From positions 53,693 through 117,692 of the forward strand of contig NZ_JAHRIB010000163.1 in NCBI RefSeq assembly GCF_019090165.1: DNA of 64,000 nucleotides, in the 5' to 3' direction. The notes under the pieces were generated by a model. The model was not told the origin of the DNA and made no database searches. It saw only the letters and a list, made by a program, of their open reading frames with translations. Below, in pieces: positions 8,400 through 17,150 of this stretch (the stretch's first letter is position 1; every line of letters begins with the position of its first letter). Source of the DNA: Streptomyces sp. BV286 (GTDB lineage: Bacteria; Actinomycetota; Actinomycetes; Streptomycetales; Streptomycetaceae). The position numbers and the translations under genes were made by a program.

Positions 8400-8960
8400 T
8401 CAGGCGGCGGACCGCAGCCGGTCCCGGGCCTCCATCAGCGCGAATCCCAGCAGGTTCGGTCCCTGCCACCGCTCGGGGTCGAAGGCCCGCTCGTCGTCCG
8501 CGGCCAGACCGATCCCCCACACGCGATCCATGGGACTCGCCTCGACCAGCACCCGATCGCCCGTACCCATCAGGAACGATCCGAGCCGGATGTCCGAGGC
8601 GAACTTGCGCACGCTGCCCTCGACCACGATCCCGAAGCGCTCCCGCTCCCAGACGGCATCGTCGAACCCCCGCACCAGTCGCCCGGCCTTCTTCGCGAGC
8701 GCGGGGCTCGACGCGTCCAGCGCAAGCCGCTCCGCCTCCGCGTCGCCGAACAGCCGTGCCTTGTGCGCCATCATCCAGTGCTCGGCCGTCCGGTACTCCA
8801 CCCCGTCCGCCGTGAAGGGCGAGGGCCACCACTGGCTCAGACAGCTCGCCCCGACCTGCCCGTCCGCGCGCGGCCGATGGCCCCAGAAGTGCAGATACCT
8901 GACTCTCGCCCCCGAGCGGACCGCGCCGACCAGCGTGTCCCGACAATCGATCTTCCCCAT
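8400..8960 (-). CDS. NADAR-family (YbiA-like) N-glycosidase
   Basis: A 186-residue protein whose core reads YLHFWGHRP, CLSQWWPSPF, YRTAEHWMMAHKARLFGD, FGIVVEGSVRKFA, then GLGAADDERAF-like and LLGFALMEARDRL; this is the NADAR/YbiA signature. Family members cleave N-glycosidic bonds: YbiA/RibX-type proteins act on reactive riboflavin-pathway intermediates, and other NADAR proteins remove ADP-ribose from guanine in DNA. Which activity applies cannot be told from the sequence. The ATG at 8960 is the first codon giving the family's usual length. It is divergent from the aldehyde dehydrogenase gene. Confidence 0.85.
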   Translation of the reverse strand: MGKIDCRDTLVGAVRSGARVRYLHFWGHRPRADGQVGASCLSQWWPSPFTADGVEYRTAEHWMMAHKARLFGDAEAERLALDASSPALAKKAGRLVRGFDDAVWERERFGIVVEGSVRKFASDIRLGSFLMGTGDRVLVEASPMDRVWGIGLAADDERAFDPERWQGPNLLGFALMEARDRLRSAA

Positions 8961-9032
8961 GCACGCGAGTGTGGCACGCACCACTGACACTCCGTCCTGC
9001 CTTTTCGCGGGCGACTCGACACCTGGTCGACA

Positions 9033-9068
9033 GATTCCGTCGCGTAACCAAAAGGCAACAACGGAATC
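9033..9068. repeat. Inverted repeat GATTCCGT / ACGGAATC upstream of the polyamine operon
   Basis: A perfect 8-bp inverted repeat (9033-9040 and 9061-9068) with a 20-bp centre lies just upstream of the -35 of the aldehyde dehydrogenase promoter. The position suits an operator or activator site for a polyamine-responsive regulator (inference). Confidence 0.45.
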
Positions 9069-9070
9069 AC

Positions 9071-9099
9071 TTGTTGGAGCACCATTGCTCTGCCAGGAT
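9071..9099 (+). promoter_or_regulatory. Candidate promoter of the polyamine operon
   Basis: TTGTTG (9071-9076), 17-base spacer, CAGGAT (9094-9099). It lies about 70 bases before the ATG at 9168 and faces the operon. Confidence 0.5.
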
Positions 9100-9167
9100 C
9101 GGCACTCAAATCGAGCTGGAGCTACGCCGACCCCCGGGTTGCGGGGCGTGCGGCGGAGGAGAGCGAC

Positions 9168-10688
9168 ATGCACAGTCCGGGCCATCGCTTCCAGGCGCAG
9201 GACCACTTCGCGGACGGCGCGCAGTACATCGCCGGCCGGCTGACCAAGGGCACGTCAGGCCGCGGCCACACCGTCGTCGACCCCGCCACCGGCGACGAGG
9301 TCTACACGTACGAACTGGCCAGCACCGTGGACGTGGACGCGGCCGTGGAGGCGGCGCGGGAGGCGTTTCCCGGCTGGGCCGGGGCCACCCCCGGTGAGCG
9401 CTCCGACGCCATGCACCGTTTCGCCGCGGTGCTCGCCGACCGTGCCGAGGAGTTCGCGCAGGCGGAGTCCCTCCAGTGCGGCAAGCCGATCAAGCTGACC
9501 CGGGAGTTCGACGTCCCGGGCACGATCGACAACGCGGCCTTCTTCGCCGGCGCGGCCCGCCACCTCCAGGGCCAGTCCGCCGGCGAGTACTCCGGCGACC
9601 ACACCTCGTACGTACGCCGTGAACCCATCGGCGTCGTCGGCTCCATCGCCCCCTGGAACTACCCCCTCCAGATGGCCGCCTGGAAGGTCCTCCCGGCGAT
9701 CGCCGCGGGCAACACCATCGTCCTGAAGCCCGCCGAGCTCACCCCGCTGACCTCGCTGCTGTTCGCCGAGGCGGCCACCCAGGCGGGCATCCCGGACGGC
9801 GTCGTCAACATCGTCACCGGCGCGGGCAAGGACGCGGGCGAGCACCTCGTCGGACACCCCGACGTCGCCATGACCTCCTTCACGGGCTCCACGGCCGTCG
9901 GCAAGCGGGTCGCCGAGATCGCCACCGCCACCGTCACCCGCCTCCACCTGGAGCTCGGCGGCAAGGCTCCCTTCGTGGTCTTCGACGACGCGGACCTGGA
10001 GGCCGCCGTGCACGGCGCGGTCGCGGGCTCGCTCATCAACACCGGCCAGGACTGCACGGCCGCCACGCGCGCGTACGTCCAAAGGCCCCTCTACGAAGAG
10101 TTCGTCTCCCGGACGGCCGACCTCATGGCGACCGTCCGGCTCGGCGATCCCTTCGCGCCGGACACCGACCTCGGCCCGCTGATCTCGGTCGCCCAGCGCG
10201 ACCGCGTCGCCGGGTTCGTCGACCGGGCACGCTCCTACGCGCGCGTGGTCACCGGCGGCGAGATCCCGCGCCACCTCGGGCACGGCGCCTACTACCGCCC
10301 CACCCTCGTGGCCGACGCCGCGCAGGACAGCGAGATCGTGCAGGCCGAGATCTTCGGACCGGTCCTGGTGGTGCTGCCCTTCGACAGCGACGACGAGGGC
10401 ATCCGGCTCGCCAACGACACCCCGTACGGTCTCGCCGCGTCCGCGTGGAGCCGTGACGTGTACCGCGCGAACCGTGCCACCCGCGAGATCAAGGCGGGCT
10501 GCGTGTGGATCAACGACCACATCCCGATCATCAGTGAGATGCCGCACGGCGGCTCCAAGGCGTCCGGCTTCGGCAAGGACATGTCCTCGTACTCGTTCGA
10601 GGAGTACACGCAGATCAAGCACGTCATGTTCGACAACACCGCGGTGGCCAGGAAGGACTGGCACCGCACGATCTTCGGGGACCGCTAG
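9168..10688 (+). CDS. Aldehyde dehydrogenase (aminobutyraldehyde / gamma-glutamyl-aminobutyraldehyde type)
   Basis: A 506-residue NAD(P)-dependent aldehyde dehydrogenase. It has the cofactor segment IAPWNYPLQMAAWKVLPAIAAGN near residue 160, GSTAVGKR near 245, the Glu motif LELGGKAP near 263 and the catalytic Cys in NTGQDCTAA near 295, all intact. It resembles PuuC/PatD-type enzymes. With the polyamine importer and the PuuB-like oxidase downstream, it most likely oxidises the aldehyde from putrescine or gamma-glutamylputrescine to GABA or its gamma-glutamyl form. It is the first gene of a six-gene operon; the ATG follows GGAGGAGAG. The exact substrate is inference from context. Confidence 0.9.
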   Translation: MHSPGHRFQAQDHFADGAQYIAGRLTKGTSGRGHTVVDPATGDEVYTYELASTVDVDAAVEAAREAFPGWAGATPGERSDAMHRFAAVLADRAEEFAQAESLQCGKPIKLTREFDVPGTIDNAAFFAGAARHLQGQSAGEYSGDHTSYVRREPIGVVGSIAPWNYPLQMAAWKVLPAIAAGNTIVLKPAELTPLTSLLFAEAATQAGIPDGVVNIVTGAGKDAGEHLVGHPDVAMTSFTGSTAVGKRVAEIATATVTRLHLELGGKAPFVVFDDADLEAAVHGAVAGSLINTGQDCTAATRAYVQRPLYEEFVSRTADLMATVRLGDPFAPDTDLGPLISVAQRDRVAGFVDRARSYARVVTGGEIPRHLGHGAYYRPTLVADAAQDSEIVQAEIFGPVLVVLPFDSDDEGIRLANDTPYGLAASAWSRDVYRANRATREIKAGCVWINDHIPIISEMPHGGSKASGFGKDMSSYSFEEYTQIKHVMFDNTAVARKDWHRTIFGDR

Positions 10689-10737
10689 TCACCACCGGCC
10701 GAGACCGGCCGAACCCTCCCGAAAGGGCACCACGAGC

Positions 10738-11982
10738 ATGGAGCAGTACGAGCCCGACCGCCTGTTTCCGGCCCGGCCGGCCGCCGTGCGGCGCAGCCTC
10801 GGCGACGGCAGGGCCTCCCTCACCCGCCGTTCGCTGTTGCGCGCCTCGACGGGCGGCGCGCTCGCCCTCGGCGGGCTCGGGACGCTGAGCGCCTGCGGCA
10901 TCCCCGCGGCGAAGAACACCGCGGGCGTCTCGTCCGAGGACCACTCGGCCAAGGAGAAGCGGATCAGCTTCTCCAACTGGACCGAGTACATGGACGTCGA
11001 CGACAGCGAGAAGCGTCACCCCACGCTCGACGCGTTCACCGGACGCACCGGCATCAGCGTCAAGTACACCGAGGACATCAACGACAACGTCGAGTTCTTC
11101 GGGAAGATAAAACCGCAGCTCGCGGCGGGCCAGGACACCGGGCGCGACCTCATCTGCGTCACCGACTGGCTGGCCGCCCGCCTCATCCGCTTCGGCTGGG
11201 TACAGAAGCTGGACGCCTCCAACCTGCCGCACGCGTACGCCAACCTCTCCCAGCAGTTCCGCACCCCCGACTGGGACCCGGGACGCGCGTACTCGTATCC
11301 CTGGACCGGTATCTCCACCGTCATCGCCTACAACAAGAAGGCGCTGGACGGTGTGGAGGTGAAGTCGCTGTCGGACATGCTCGACAACCCCAAGCTCAAG
11401 GGGCGTATCGGTTTCCTGTCGGAGATGCGCGACAGCATGGGCATGACCCTGCTCGACATGGGCAAGGACCCGGCGAAGTTCACGGACGACGACTTCGACG
11501 CGGCGATCGCCCGGCTCCAGAAGGCCGTCGACAAGGGCCAGATCCGCCGCTTCACCGGCAACGACTACACGTCCGACCTCACCAAGGGCGACCTCGCGGC
11601 CTGTGTCGCCTGGGCCGGTGACGTCGTGCAGCTCAAGGCGGACAGCCCGGACGTCGACTTCGTCATCCCGGACAGCGGCTACCTGACGTCCACGGACAAC
11701 CTGCTCGTCCCCAGCAAGGCACGGCACAAGACCAACGCCGAGCGGCTCATCGACTACTACTACGAGCCCGGTCCGGCCGCGCAGCTCGCCGCGTACATCA
11801 ACTACGTCTGTCCCGTCGACGGAGTGAAGGCCGAGCTGGCGAAGATCGACAAGTCGGCGGCGAACAACCCGCTGATCATTCCCGACGCCGCCATGGCGGC
11901 CAAGTCCCACTCCTTCCGCTCCCTGAGCACGAAGGAAGAGACGTCGTACGAAGAGAAGTTCGCAAAGCTGACGGGGGCGTGA
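10738..11982 (+). CDS. Polyamine ABC importer, substrate-binding lipoprotein (PotD-like)
   Basis: A 414-residue precursor. It has an unusual 35-residue N-terminal extension before the twin-arginine TRRSLLRAS and the lipobox LSAC (Cys near 55), so it is a Tat-exported lipoprotein. The mature part starts KRISFSNWTEYMDVD, typical of spermidine/putrescine-binding proteins, with conserved YPWTGISTVIAYNKKAL and the later Asp-containing AGDVVQLK. It binds extracellular polyamines and delivers them to the permeases downstream. It lies 49 bases after the dehydrogenase gene and overlaps the ATPase start by four bases (GTGA). Putrescine versus spermidine preference cannot be read from sequence. Confidence 0.9.
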   Translation: MEQYEPDRLFPARPAAVRRSLGDGRASLTRRSLLRASTGGALALGGLGTLSACGIPAAKNTAGVSSEDHSAKEKRISFSNWTEYMDVDDSEKRHPTLDAFTGRTGISVKYTEDINDNVEFFGKIKPQLAAGQDTGRDLICVTDWLAARLIRFGWVQKLDASNLPHAYANLSQQFRTPDWDPGRAYSYPWTGISTVIAYNKKALDGVEVKSLSDMLDNPKLKGRIGFLSEMRDSMGMTLLDMGKDPAKFTDDDFDAAIARLQKAVDKGQIRRFTGNDYTSDLTKGDLAACVAWAGDVVQLKADSPDVDFVIPDSGYLTSTDNLLVPSKARHKTNAERLIDYYYEPGPAAQLAAYINYVCPVDGVKAELAKIDKSAANNPLIIPDAAMAAKSHSFRSLSTKEETSYEEKFAKLTGA

Positions 11983-13151
11983 TCACCGTGACCACGAAGA
12001 ACGACACAGACACCGGTGGCGACGTCCGTCTCTCCGGGATCAGCAAGACCTACGGCTCCTTCACCGCGGTCCAGCCCCTCGACCTGACCGTCCCGCAGGG
12101 CTCCTTCTTCGCCCTGCTCGGCGCCTCCGGCTGCGGCAAGACCACCACCCTGCGCATGATCGCCGGCCTGGAGGAACCTTCCTCCGGCTCGGTCTCCCTC
12201 GGCGACCAGGACGTCACGAACCTGCCGCCGTACAAGCGGCCCGTGAACACCGTCTTCCAGTCGTACGCCCTCTTCCCGCACCTGGACATCTTCGAGAACG
12301 TCGCCTTCGGTCTGCGCCGGCGCGGCATCAAGTCGGTGAAGAAGCAGGTCGGTGACATGCTCGACCTGGTCCAGCTCGGCGAGCAGGCCCGCAAGAAGCC
12401 GCACCAGCTCTCCGGCGGCCAGCAGCAGCGCGTGGCCGTCGCCCGCGCGCTGATCAACACCCCCAAGGTGCTCCTCCTCGACGAGCCGCTCGGCGCCCTC
12501 GACCTCAAGCTGCGCCGCCAGATGCAGCTGGAGCTCAAGCGCATCCAGACCGAGGTCGGCATCACCTTCGTGCACGTCACGCACGACCAGGAGGAGGCCA
12601 TGACGATGGCCGACACGGTCGCCGTGATGAACGCGGGCCGTGTCGAGCAGCTCGGCTCGCCCGCCGACCTCTACGAGAACCCGCACACCACGTTCGTCGC
12701 CAACTTCCTCGGCACCTCCAACCTCATCGAGGCCGAGGTCGACAGCCGCAGCGGCGACGAGATCGTCCTCAGGGCGGGCGGCGGCAAGCTCGTCCTGCCC
12801 GTGGCCCGGTGTTCCGCGCCCACGACGACCGGCGGCAAGGTCCTGGTGGGCGTACGTCCCGAGAAGATCTCGCTCACGCACGCCGACGCCGCGGGCGAGA
12901 TCCCGGCGGGCCGCAACCGCATCACCGGCACGATCGCCGACTCCAGCTTCATCGGCGTCTCCACGCAGTACGTCATCGACAGCCCGGTCTGCCCGGAGTT
13001 CGAGGTCTACGCCCAGAACATCGACCGCGACGCACGGCTCGTGCCCGGCGCCGAGGTGGTCCTGCACTGGAATCCCGCGCACACCTTCGGTCTGGACGCC
13101 GCTCAGGACATCGACGCCGGCATCGAAACGGTCGAGGAAGAGGCGTCCTGA
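11979..13151 (+). CDS. potA: Polyamine ABC importer ATPase (PotA-like)
   Basis: A 390-residue ABC ATPase. Walker A is GASGCGKTT near residue 50, the Q-loop is NTVFQSYALFPH, the signature LSGGQQQRVAVARAL lies near 145, Walker B is VLLLDEPLGALD, and the switch His is in HVTHDQEEAM. Residues 245-390 form the TOBE regulatory domain. It hydrolyses ATP to drive polyamine uptake by the two permeases that follow. The GTG at 11979 overlaps the previous stop; a second GTG at 11988 is nearly as good. Its stop overlaps the next ATG by one base, so translation is coupled. Confidence 0.93.
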   Translation: MITVTTKNDTDTGGDVRLSGISKTYGSFTAVQPLDLTVPQGSFFALLGASGCGKTTTLRMIAGLEEPSSGSVSLGDQDVTNLPPYKRPVNTVFQSYALFPHLDIFENVAFGLRRRGIKSVKKQVGDMLDLVQLGEQARKKPHQLSGGQQQRVAVARALINTPKVLLLDEPLGALDLKLRRQMQLELKRIQTEVGITFVHVTHDQEEAMTMADTVAVMNAGRVEQLGSPADLYENPHTTFVANFLGTSNLIEAEVDSRSGDEIVLRAGGGKLVLPVARCSAPTTTGGKVLVGVRPEKISLTHADAAGEIPAGRNRITGTIADSSFIGVSTQYVIDSPVCPEFEVYAQNIDRDARLVPGAEVVLHWNPAHTFGLDAAQDIDAGIETVEEEAS

Positions 13152-14080
13152 TGACGACCGTCACCGACGCGCCACCCCTGGCGCCGGCCCCAGCGCCGAA
13201 GGAGCGCCCGCCTCGCAGGAGAGGCCGCCTCACCCCGTACTGGCTGCTGCTCCCCGGCCTGCTGTGGCTGGTCGTCTTCTTCGCCCTGCCGATGGTCTAC
13301 CAGGCCTCCACGTCCGTGCAGACGGGCTCCCTGGAGGAGGGCTACAAGGTCACCTGGCACTTCGCGACCTACTGGGACGCGGTGGCCGACTACTGGCCGC
13401 AGTTCGTGCGCTCCATCGCGTACGCCGGCACCGCCACCATCCTGTGCCTGCTGCTCGGTTACCCGCTCGCGTATCTGATCGCGTTCCGGGCGGGCCGCTG
13501 GCGCAACCTCATCCTGATCCTGGTGATCGCGCCGTTCTTCACCAGCTTCCTGATCCGTACGCTCGCCTGGAAGACGATCCTCGCGGACGGCGGCCCGGTC
13601 GTCGGCGCCCTCAACTCGCTGCACGTCCTGGACGTCACGAGCTGGCTCGGCATCACGGCGGGGGACCGGGTCCTGGCCACCCCGCTCGCGGTGGTCTGCG
13701 GCCTCACGTACAACTTCCTGCCGTTCATGATCCTGCCGCTCTACACCTCCCTGGAGCGGATCGACGGGCGGCTGCACGAGGCGGCGGGCGACCTGTACGC
13801 GAAGCCCTTCACGACCTTCCGCAAGGTGACGTTCCCGCTGTCGATGCCCGGTGTCGTCTCCGGGACCCTGCTCACCTTCATTCCGGCGAGCGGCGACTAC
13901 GTGAACGCCGACCTGCTCGGCTCCACGGACACCCGCATGGTCGGAAACGTCATCCAGACGCAGTTCCTGCGCATTCTCGACTATCCGACGGCCGCCGCCC
14001 TCTCCTTCATTCTCATGGCGGGAATCCTCGCCATCGTCACGCTCTACATCCGTAAGTCCGGGACGGAGGATCTGGTCTAG
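13151..14080 (+). CDS. potB: Polyamine ABC importer permease (PotB-like)
   Basis: A 309-residue integral membrane protein with six predicted helices. The first is YWLLLPGLLWLVVFFALPMVY near residue 30. The EAA loop, which contacts the ATPase, reads LHEAAGDLYAKPFTTFRKVTFP near residue 215. The N-terminal 25 residues are Pro-rich and cytoplasmic. It forms the membrane channel with the PotC-like partner directly after it: the TAG stop abuts that gene's ATG with no gap. Confidence 0.92.
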   Translation: MTTVTDAPPLAPAPAPKERPPRRRGRLTPYWLLLPGLLWLVVFFALPMVYQASTSVQTGSLEEGYKVTWHFATYWDAVADYWPQFVRSIAYAGTATILCLLLGYPLAYLIAFRAGRWRNLILILVIAPFFTSFLIRTLAWKTILADGGPVVGALNSLHVLDVTSWLGITAGDRVLATPLAVVCGLTYNFLPFMILPLYTSLERIDGRLHEAAGDLYAKPFTTFRKVTFPLSMPGVVSGTLLTFIPASGDYVNADLLGSTDTRMVGNVIQTQFLRILDYPTAAALSFILMAGILAIVTLYIRKSGTEDLV

Positions 14081-14881
14081 ATGGCCCTCTTGCGCTGGTT
14101 GAAAAGGCGTCTCGTCGTCATCGCGGGTCTGCTGACGCTCGGTTATCTGCTGCTGCCGAACATCGTCGTCACGGTGTTCTCCTTCAACAATCCGAAGGGG
14201 CGCTTCAACTACGAATGGCAGCAGTTCTCCACGGACGCCTGGACCGATCCCTGCGGGGTCGCCGACCTGTGCGGCTCGCTCTCGCTGAGCCTGCAGATCG
14301 CCGCCTGGGCGACGCTGGGTGCCACCGTCCTCGGCACGATGATCGCCTTCGCGCTGGTCCGCTACCGCTTCCGTGCGCGCGGCGCCGTGAACTCGCTGAT
14401 CTTCCTTCCGATGGCGATGCCCGAGGTCGTCATGGCCGCCTCGCTGCTCACGCTCTTCCTCAACCTGGGCGCGCAGCTGGGCTTCTGGACGATCCTGATC
14501 GCGCACATCATGTTCTGCCTGAGCTTCGTGGTCACCGCCGTCAAGGCGCGCGTGATGTCGATGGACCCGCGCCTGGAACAGGCGGCGCAGGACCTGTACG
14601 CGGGTCCCGTGCAGACCTTCGTCCGCGTCACCCTGCCCATCGCCGCTCCCGGGATCGCCGCGGGAGCGCTGCTCGCGTTCGCGCTCTCCTTCGACGACTT
14701 CATCATCACCAATTTCAACGCGGGTTCGACGGTCACGTTCCCCATGTTCGTCTGGGGCTCTGCGCAGCGCGGCACACCCGTTCAGATCAACGTCATCGGT
14801 ACGGCCATGTTCATCGTCGCCGTACTGTTCGTGCTGGCCGGAATGGTCATCGGCAACCGCAGGAACCGCCACAAGGCATAG
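14081..14881 (+). CDS. potC: Polyamine ABC importer permease (PotC-like)
   Basis: A 266-residue permease with six predicted helices, opening VVIAGLLTLGYLLLPNIVVTVFSFN. Its EAA loop is LEQAAQDLYAGPVQTFVRVTLP near residue 165. The last half has the typical FALSFDDFIITNF, where the acidic pair is conserved in PotC proteins. It completes the heterodimeric channel of the polyamine importer. It is followed after 45 bases by the oxidase gene. Confidence 0.92.
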   Translation: MALLRWLKRRLVVIAGLLTLGYLLLPNIVVTVFSFNNPKGRFNYEWQQFSTDAWTDPCGVADLCGSLSLSLQIAAWATLGATVLGTMIAFALVRYRFRARGAVNSLIFLPMAMPEVVMAASLLTLFLNLGAQLGFWTILIAHIMFCLSFVVTAVKARVMSMDPRLEQAAQDLYAGPVQTFVRVTLPIAAPGIAAGALLAFALSFDDFIITNFNAGSTVTFPMFVWGSAQRGTPVQINVIGTAMFIVAVLFVLAGMVIGNRRNRHKA

Positions 14882-14926
14882 CAGCACAGGAATTCAAGAA
14901 AGCAGCAGTCGTAGGGAGTTGAAATC

Positions 14927-16355
14927 ATGGCCCGAGGCGCCATGAGCCGTGACAAGAACTGGGCGAAGTCGCTTTCGGACGTCCAGCCGGTCTCTTACTG
15001 GCTGGACGACCCGGGCAGGCCGCGTCCCGAGCCCGCCCTCACCACCGCCGAGACCTGCGACCTGCTCGTCGTGGGCGGCGGCTACAGCGGGCTGTGGACC
15101 GCGCTCCTCGCCAAGGAGCGCGACCCCGGACGCGAGGTGGTCCTGGTCGAGGGCCGCGAGGCCGGCTGGGCCGCCTCGGGCCGCAACGGCGGCTTCTGTG
15201 CGGCCTCCGTCACCCACGGTCTCGCCAACGGCCTGACCCGCTGGCCCGACGAGATCCACAAGCTGGAGGAGCTGGGCGCCCGCAACCTCGACGCCATCGA
15301 GGCCGCCGTCGCCCGCTACTCCCTCGACTGCGACTTCGAGCGCACCGGCGAGATCGACGTCGCCACCGAGCCGTACCAGGCGGCCGAACTGCGCGAGTGG
15401 CACGAGGAGTTGAAGAACCGGGGTCTGGCCGACGGCGTCGAGTACCTGGACGCCGAAGCCGTACGGGAGCAGGTCGACTCGCCGACCTTCCTCGCCGGCC
15501 TGCACGACCGCCGGGGCGTCGCCATGCTCAACCCCGCCAAGCTCGTCTGGGGCCTCAAGCGCGCCTGCGTCGAGCTGGGTGTCCGCGTGTACGAGAACAC
15601 GCCCGCGCTCGACCTGAAGCCGTACGGCGCCGGGATGGCCGTGCGCACGCCGTACGGCAGTGTGCGCGCCCGCCAGGTCGCCCTCGGCACGAACATCTTC
15701 CCGAACCTGGTCCGGCGCGTGCGCCCGTACACCGTCCCCGGTCTACGACTACGCGCTGATGACCGAGCCGCTGACCGCGGGCCAGCTCGCCTCGATCGGC
15801 TGGAAGAACCGGCAGGGGCTCGGGGACTCGGCGAACCAGTTCCACTACTTCCGGCTGTCCGCCGACAACCGGATCCTGTGGGGCGGTTACGACGCGGTCT
15901 ACCCGTACGGCGGCCGGGTCCGCGCCGAGTACGACGACCGGCCCGAGACCTACGCCAAGCTCGCCGGGCACTTCTTCACCTGCTTCCCGCAGCTGGAGGG
16001 CGTCCGCTTCAGCCACGCCTGGGGCGGTGCGATCGACACCTGCTCCCGCTTCTCGGCCTTCTTCGGCACGGCGCACCGGGGGCGGGTCGCGTACGCGGCG
16101 GGCTACACGGGCCTCGGTGTCGGGGCGACCCGGTTCGGTGCGGACGTGATGCTCGACCTGCTGTCGGGGGAGCGCACGGAGCGTACGTCGCTGGAGATGG
16201 TCCGCAGGAAGCCGGTGCCCTTCCCGCCGGAGCCGTTCGCGTGGACGGGCATTGCGCTCACCAAGTGGTCGCTCGCCCGGGCGGACGCACACGGTGGCCG
16301 GCGCAACCTGTGGCTGCGGACGATGGACCGGGTGGGCCTCGGCTTCGACAGTTGA
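14927..16355 (+). pseudogene. FAD-dependent oxidoreductase, gamma-glutamylputrescine oxidase-like, frameshifted
   Basis: Two overlapping frames together encode one 475-residue DAO-family flavoenzyme (PuuB-like). The first frame (14927-15740) carries the FAD-binding CDLLVVGGGYSGLWTALLAK and SGRNGGFC, where the flavin is often attached. The second (from about 15741 to 16355) resumes with VYDYALMTEPLTAGQ and carries WGGYDAVYPYGG, FSHAWGGAIDTC and AAGYTGLGVG. They join if one C is removed from the CCCC run at 15736-15739, which would read T-V-P-V-Y-D across the site. As given, the product stops in a wrong frame and loses the substrate domain. Either a real inactivating insertion or a base-calling error. 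The enzyme would oxidise gamma-glutamylputrescine or a related amine. Last gene of the polyamine operon. Confidence 0.85.
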
Positions 16356-16385
16356 GCGCCCGGACGCCCTGGGTGGGGGAACGGC

Positions 16386-16408
16386 CGGGGCGGCCGCGTG
16401 CGGCCCCG
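16386..16408 (+). terminator. Possible terminator of the polyamine operon
   Basis: CGGGGCGG (16386-16393) and CGGCCCCG (16401-16408) can form a short stem about 30 bases after the oxidase stop. One mismatch and no T-run make this a weak candidate. Confidence 0.35.
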
Positions 16409-16569
16409 AGGGCGTGCGGGTCCGTATGTGATCCACGGGCGTACGCCCAGCTCGCTCCCGTGATCCGCTTCACCACCAACACGCAGCCGGAACCCGCGTA
16501 ATGCCCGGCCCGAACCTCCCTCTCCCCTGTGACGCGACCAGCGTCGACACGAGAGAGGGAGGTTCCGCC

Positions 16570-17022
16570 ATGACTGGGCCCAAGACGGCGGTCGAGTGGC
16601 TGGCATCCGTGGCACCGGACCCCGAGGCCTGCCGCTGGGAATGGGAGCGCAATCCGATGGGGGTCGCGCTGCTGCCGGCGGGCAAGGCGTGGGACGTGCT
16701 CATCCTGCCCGGCCGGCTCGGCTATCCGACGCTCGACGTGCTGACCCGTGTGCTCGACCAGCCCGGACCGGTACTCGTCGACTTCGGTGACGCGCGGATG
16801 GGTTTCCTCGTCCCGCCGGGGACGGCCGCGCGCTGGCTCGGCACGGGGGTGCGCACAGCGGGGCGCGGTACGTGGATCGTGGTGCCCTACCCCGGGCGGT
16901 CGACCGGCGGGGTCCGCTGGCTGGTCCCCCCGGACGGCTCCGGCACGCTCACCGACCCGGCGCTCCTGGAACTGGCGATGCACGAGGCGGCGGCGGGCCT
17001 CGCCGGGAACGGGGAGCGATAG
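16570..17022 (+). CDS. Small protein of unknown function, primase/polymerase-domain-like
   Basis: A 150-residue soluble protein with a strong GAGGGAGG site before its ATG. Its body, with GVALLPAGKAWDVLILP, VLVDFGDARMGFLVPPGTA and TWIVVPYPGR...RWLVPPDGSG, resembles a stretch seen in actinobacterial proteins annotated as bifunctional primase/polymerase N-terminal-like. It is far too short for a primase and no catalytic Asp pair is recognisable. Role unknown. It sits alone between the polyamine operon and the chitinase gene. Confidence 0.7.
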   Translation: MTGPKTAVEWLASVAPDPEACRWEWERNPMGVALLPAGKAWDVLILPGRLGYPTLDVLTRVLDQPGPVLVDFGDARMGFLVPPGTAARWLGTGVRTAGRGTWIVVPYPGRSTGGVRWLVPPDGSGTLTDPALLELAMHEAAAGLAGNGER

Positions 17023-17077
17023 CCGTGCCGGTCCCGGCAACGGGCGGCCGTACGCGGCCCGGTGCGTGTCACAGGTC

Positions 17078-17106
17078 TTGACAACCGGATTGGTCTGGAC
17101 CAGGTT
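17078..17106 (+). promoter_or_regulatory. Candidate chitinase promoter overlapped by a DasR-type operator
   Basis: TTGACA (17078-17083), 17-base spacer, CAGGTT (17101-17106). ATTGGTCTGGACCAGG (17089-17104) lies in the spacer and overlaps the -10. It closely matches the DasR responsive element ACTGGTCTAGACCACT known from Streptomyces chitin and N-acetylglucosamine genes, so repression by DasR and relief by glucosamine-6-phosphate are expected (established for the regulator; inferred here). Confidence 0.75.
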
Positions 17107-17150
17107 GGGCGCGCTCCTCCCTCCTCTTCCCCCATGCTCTGGAGGCAGTT

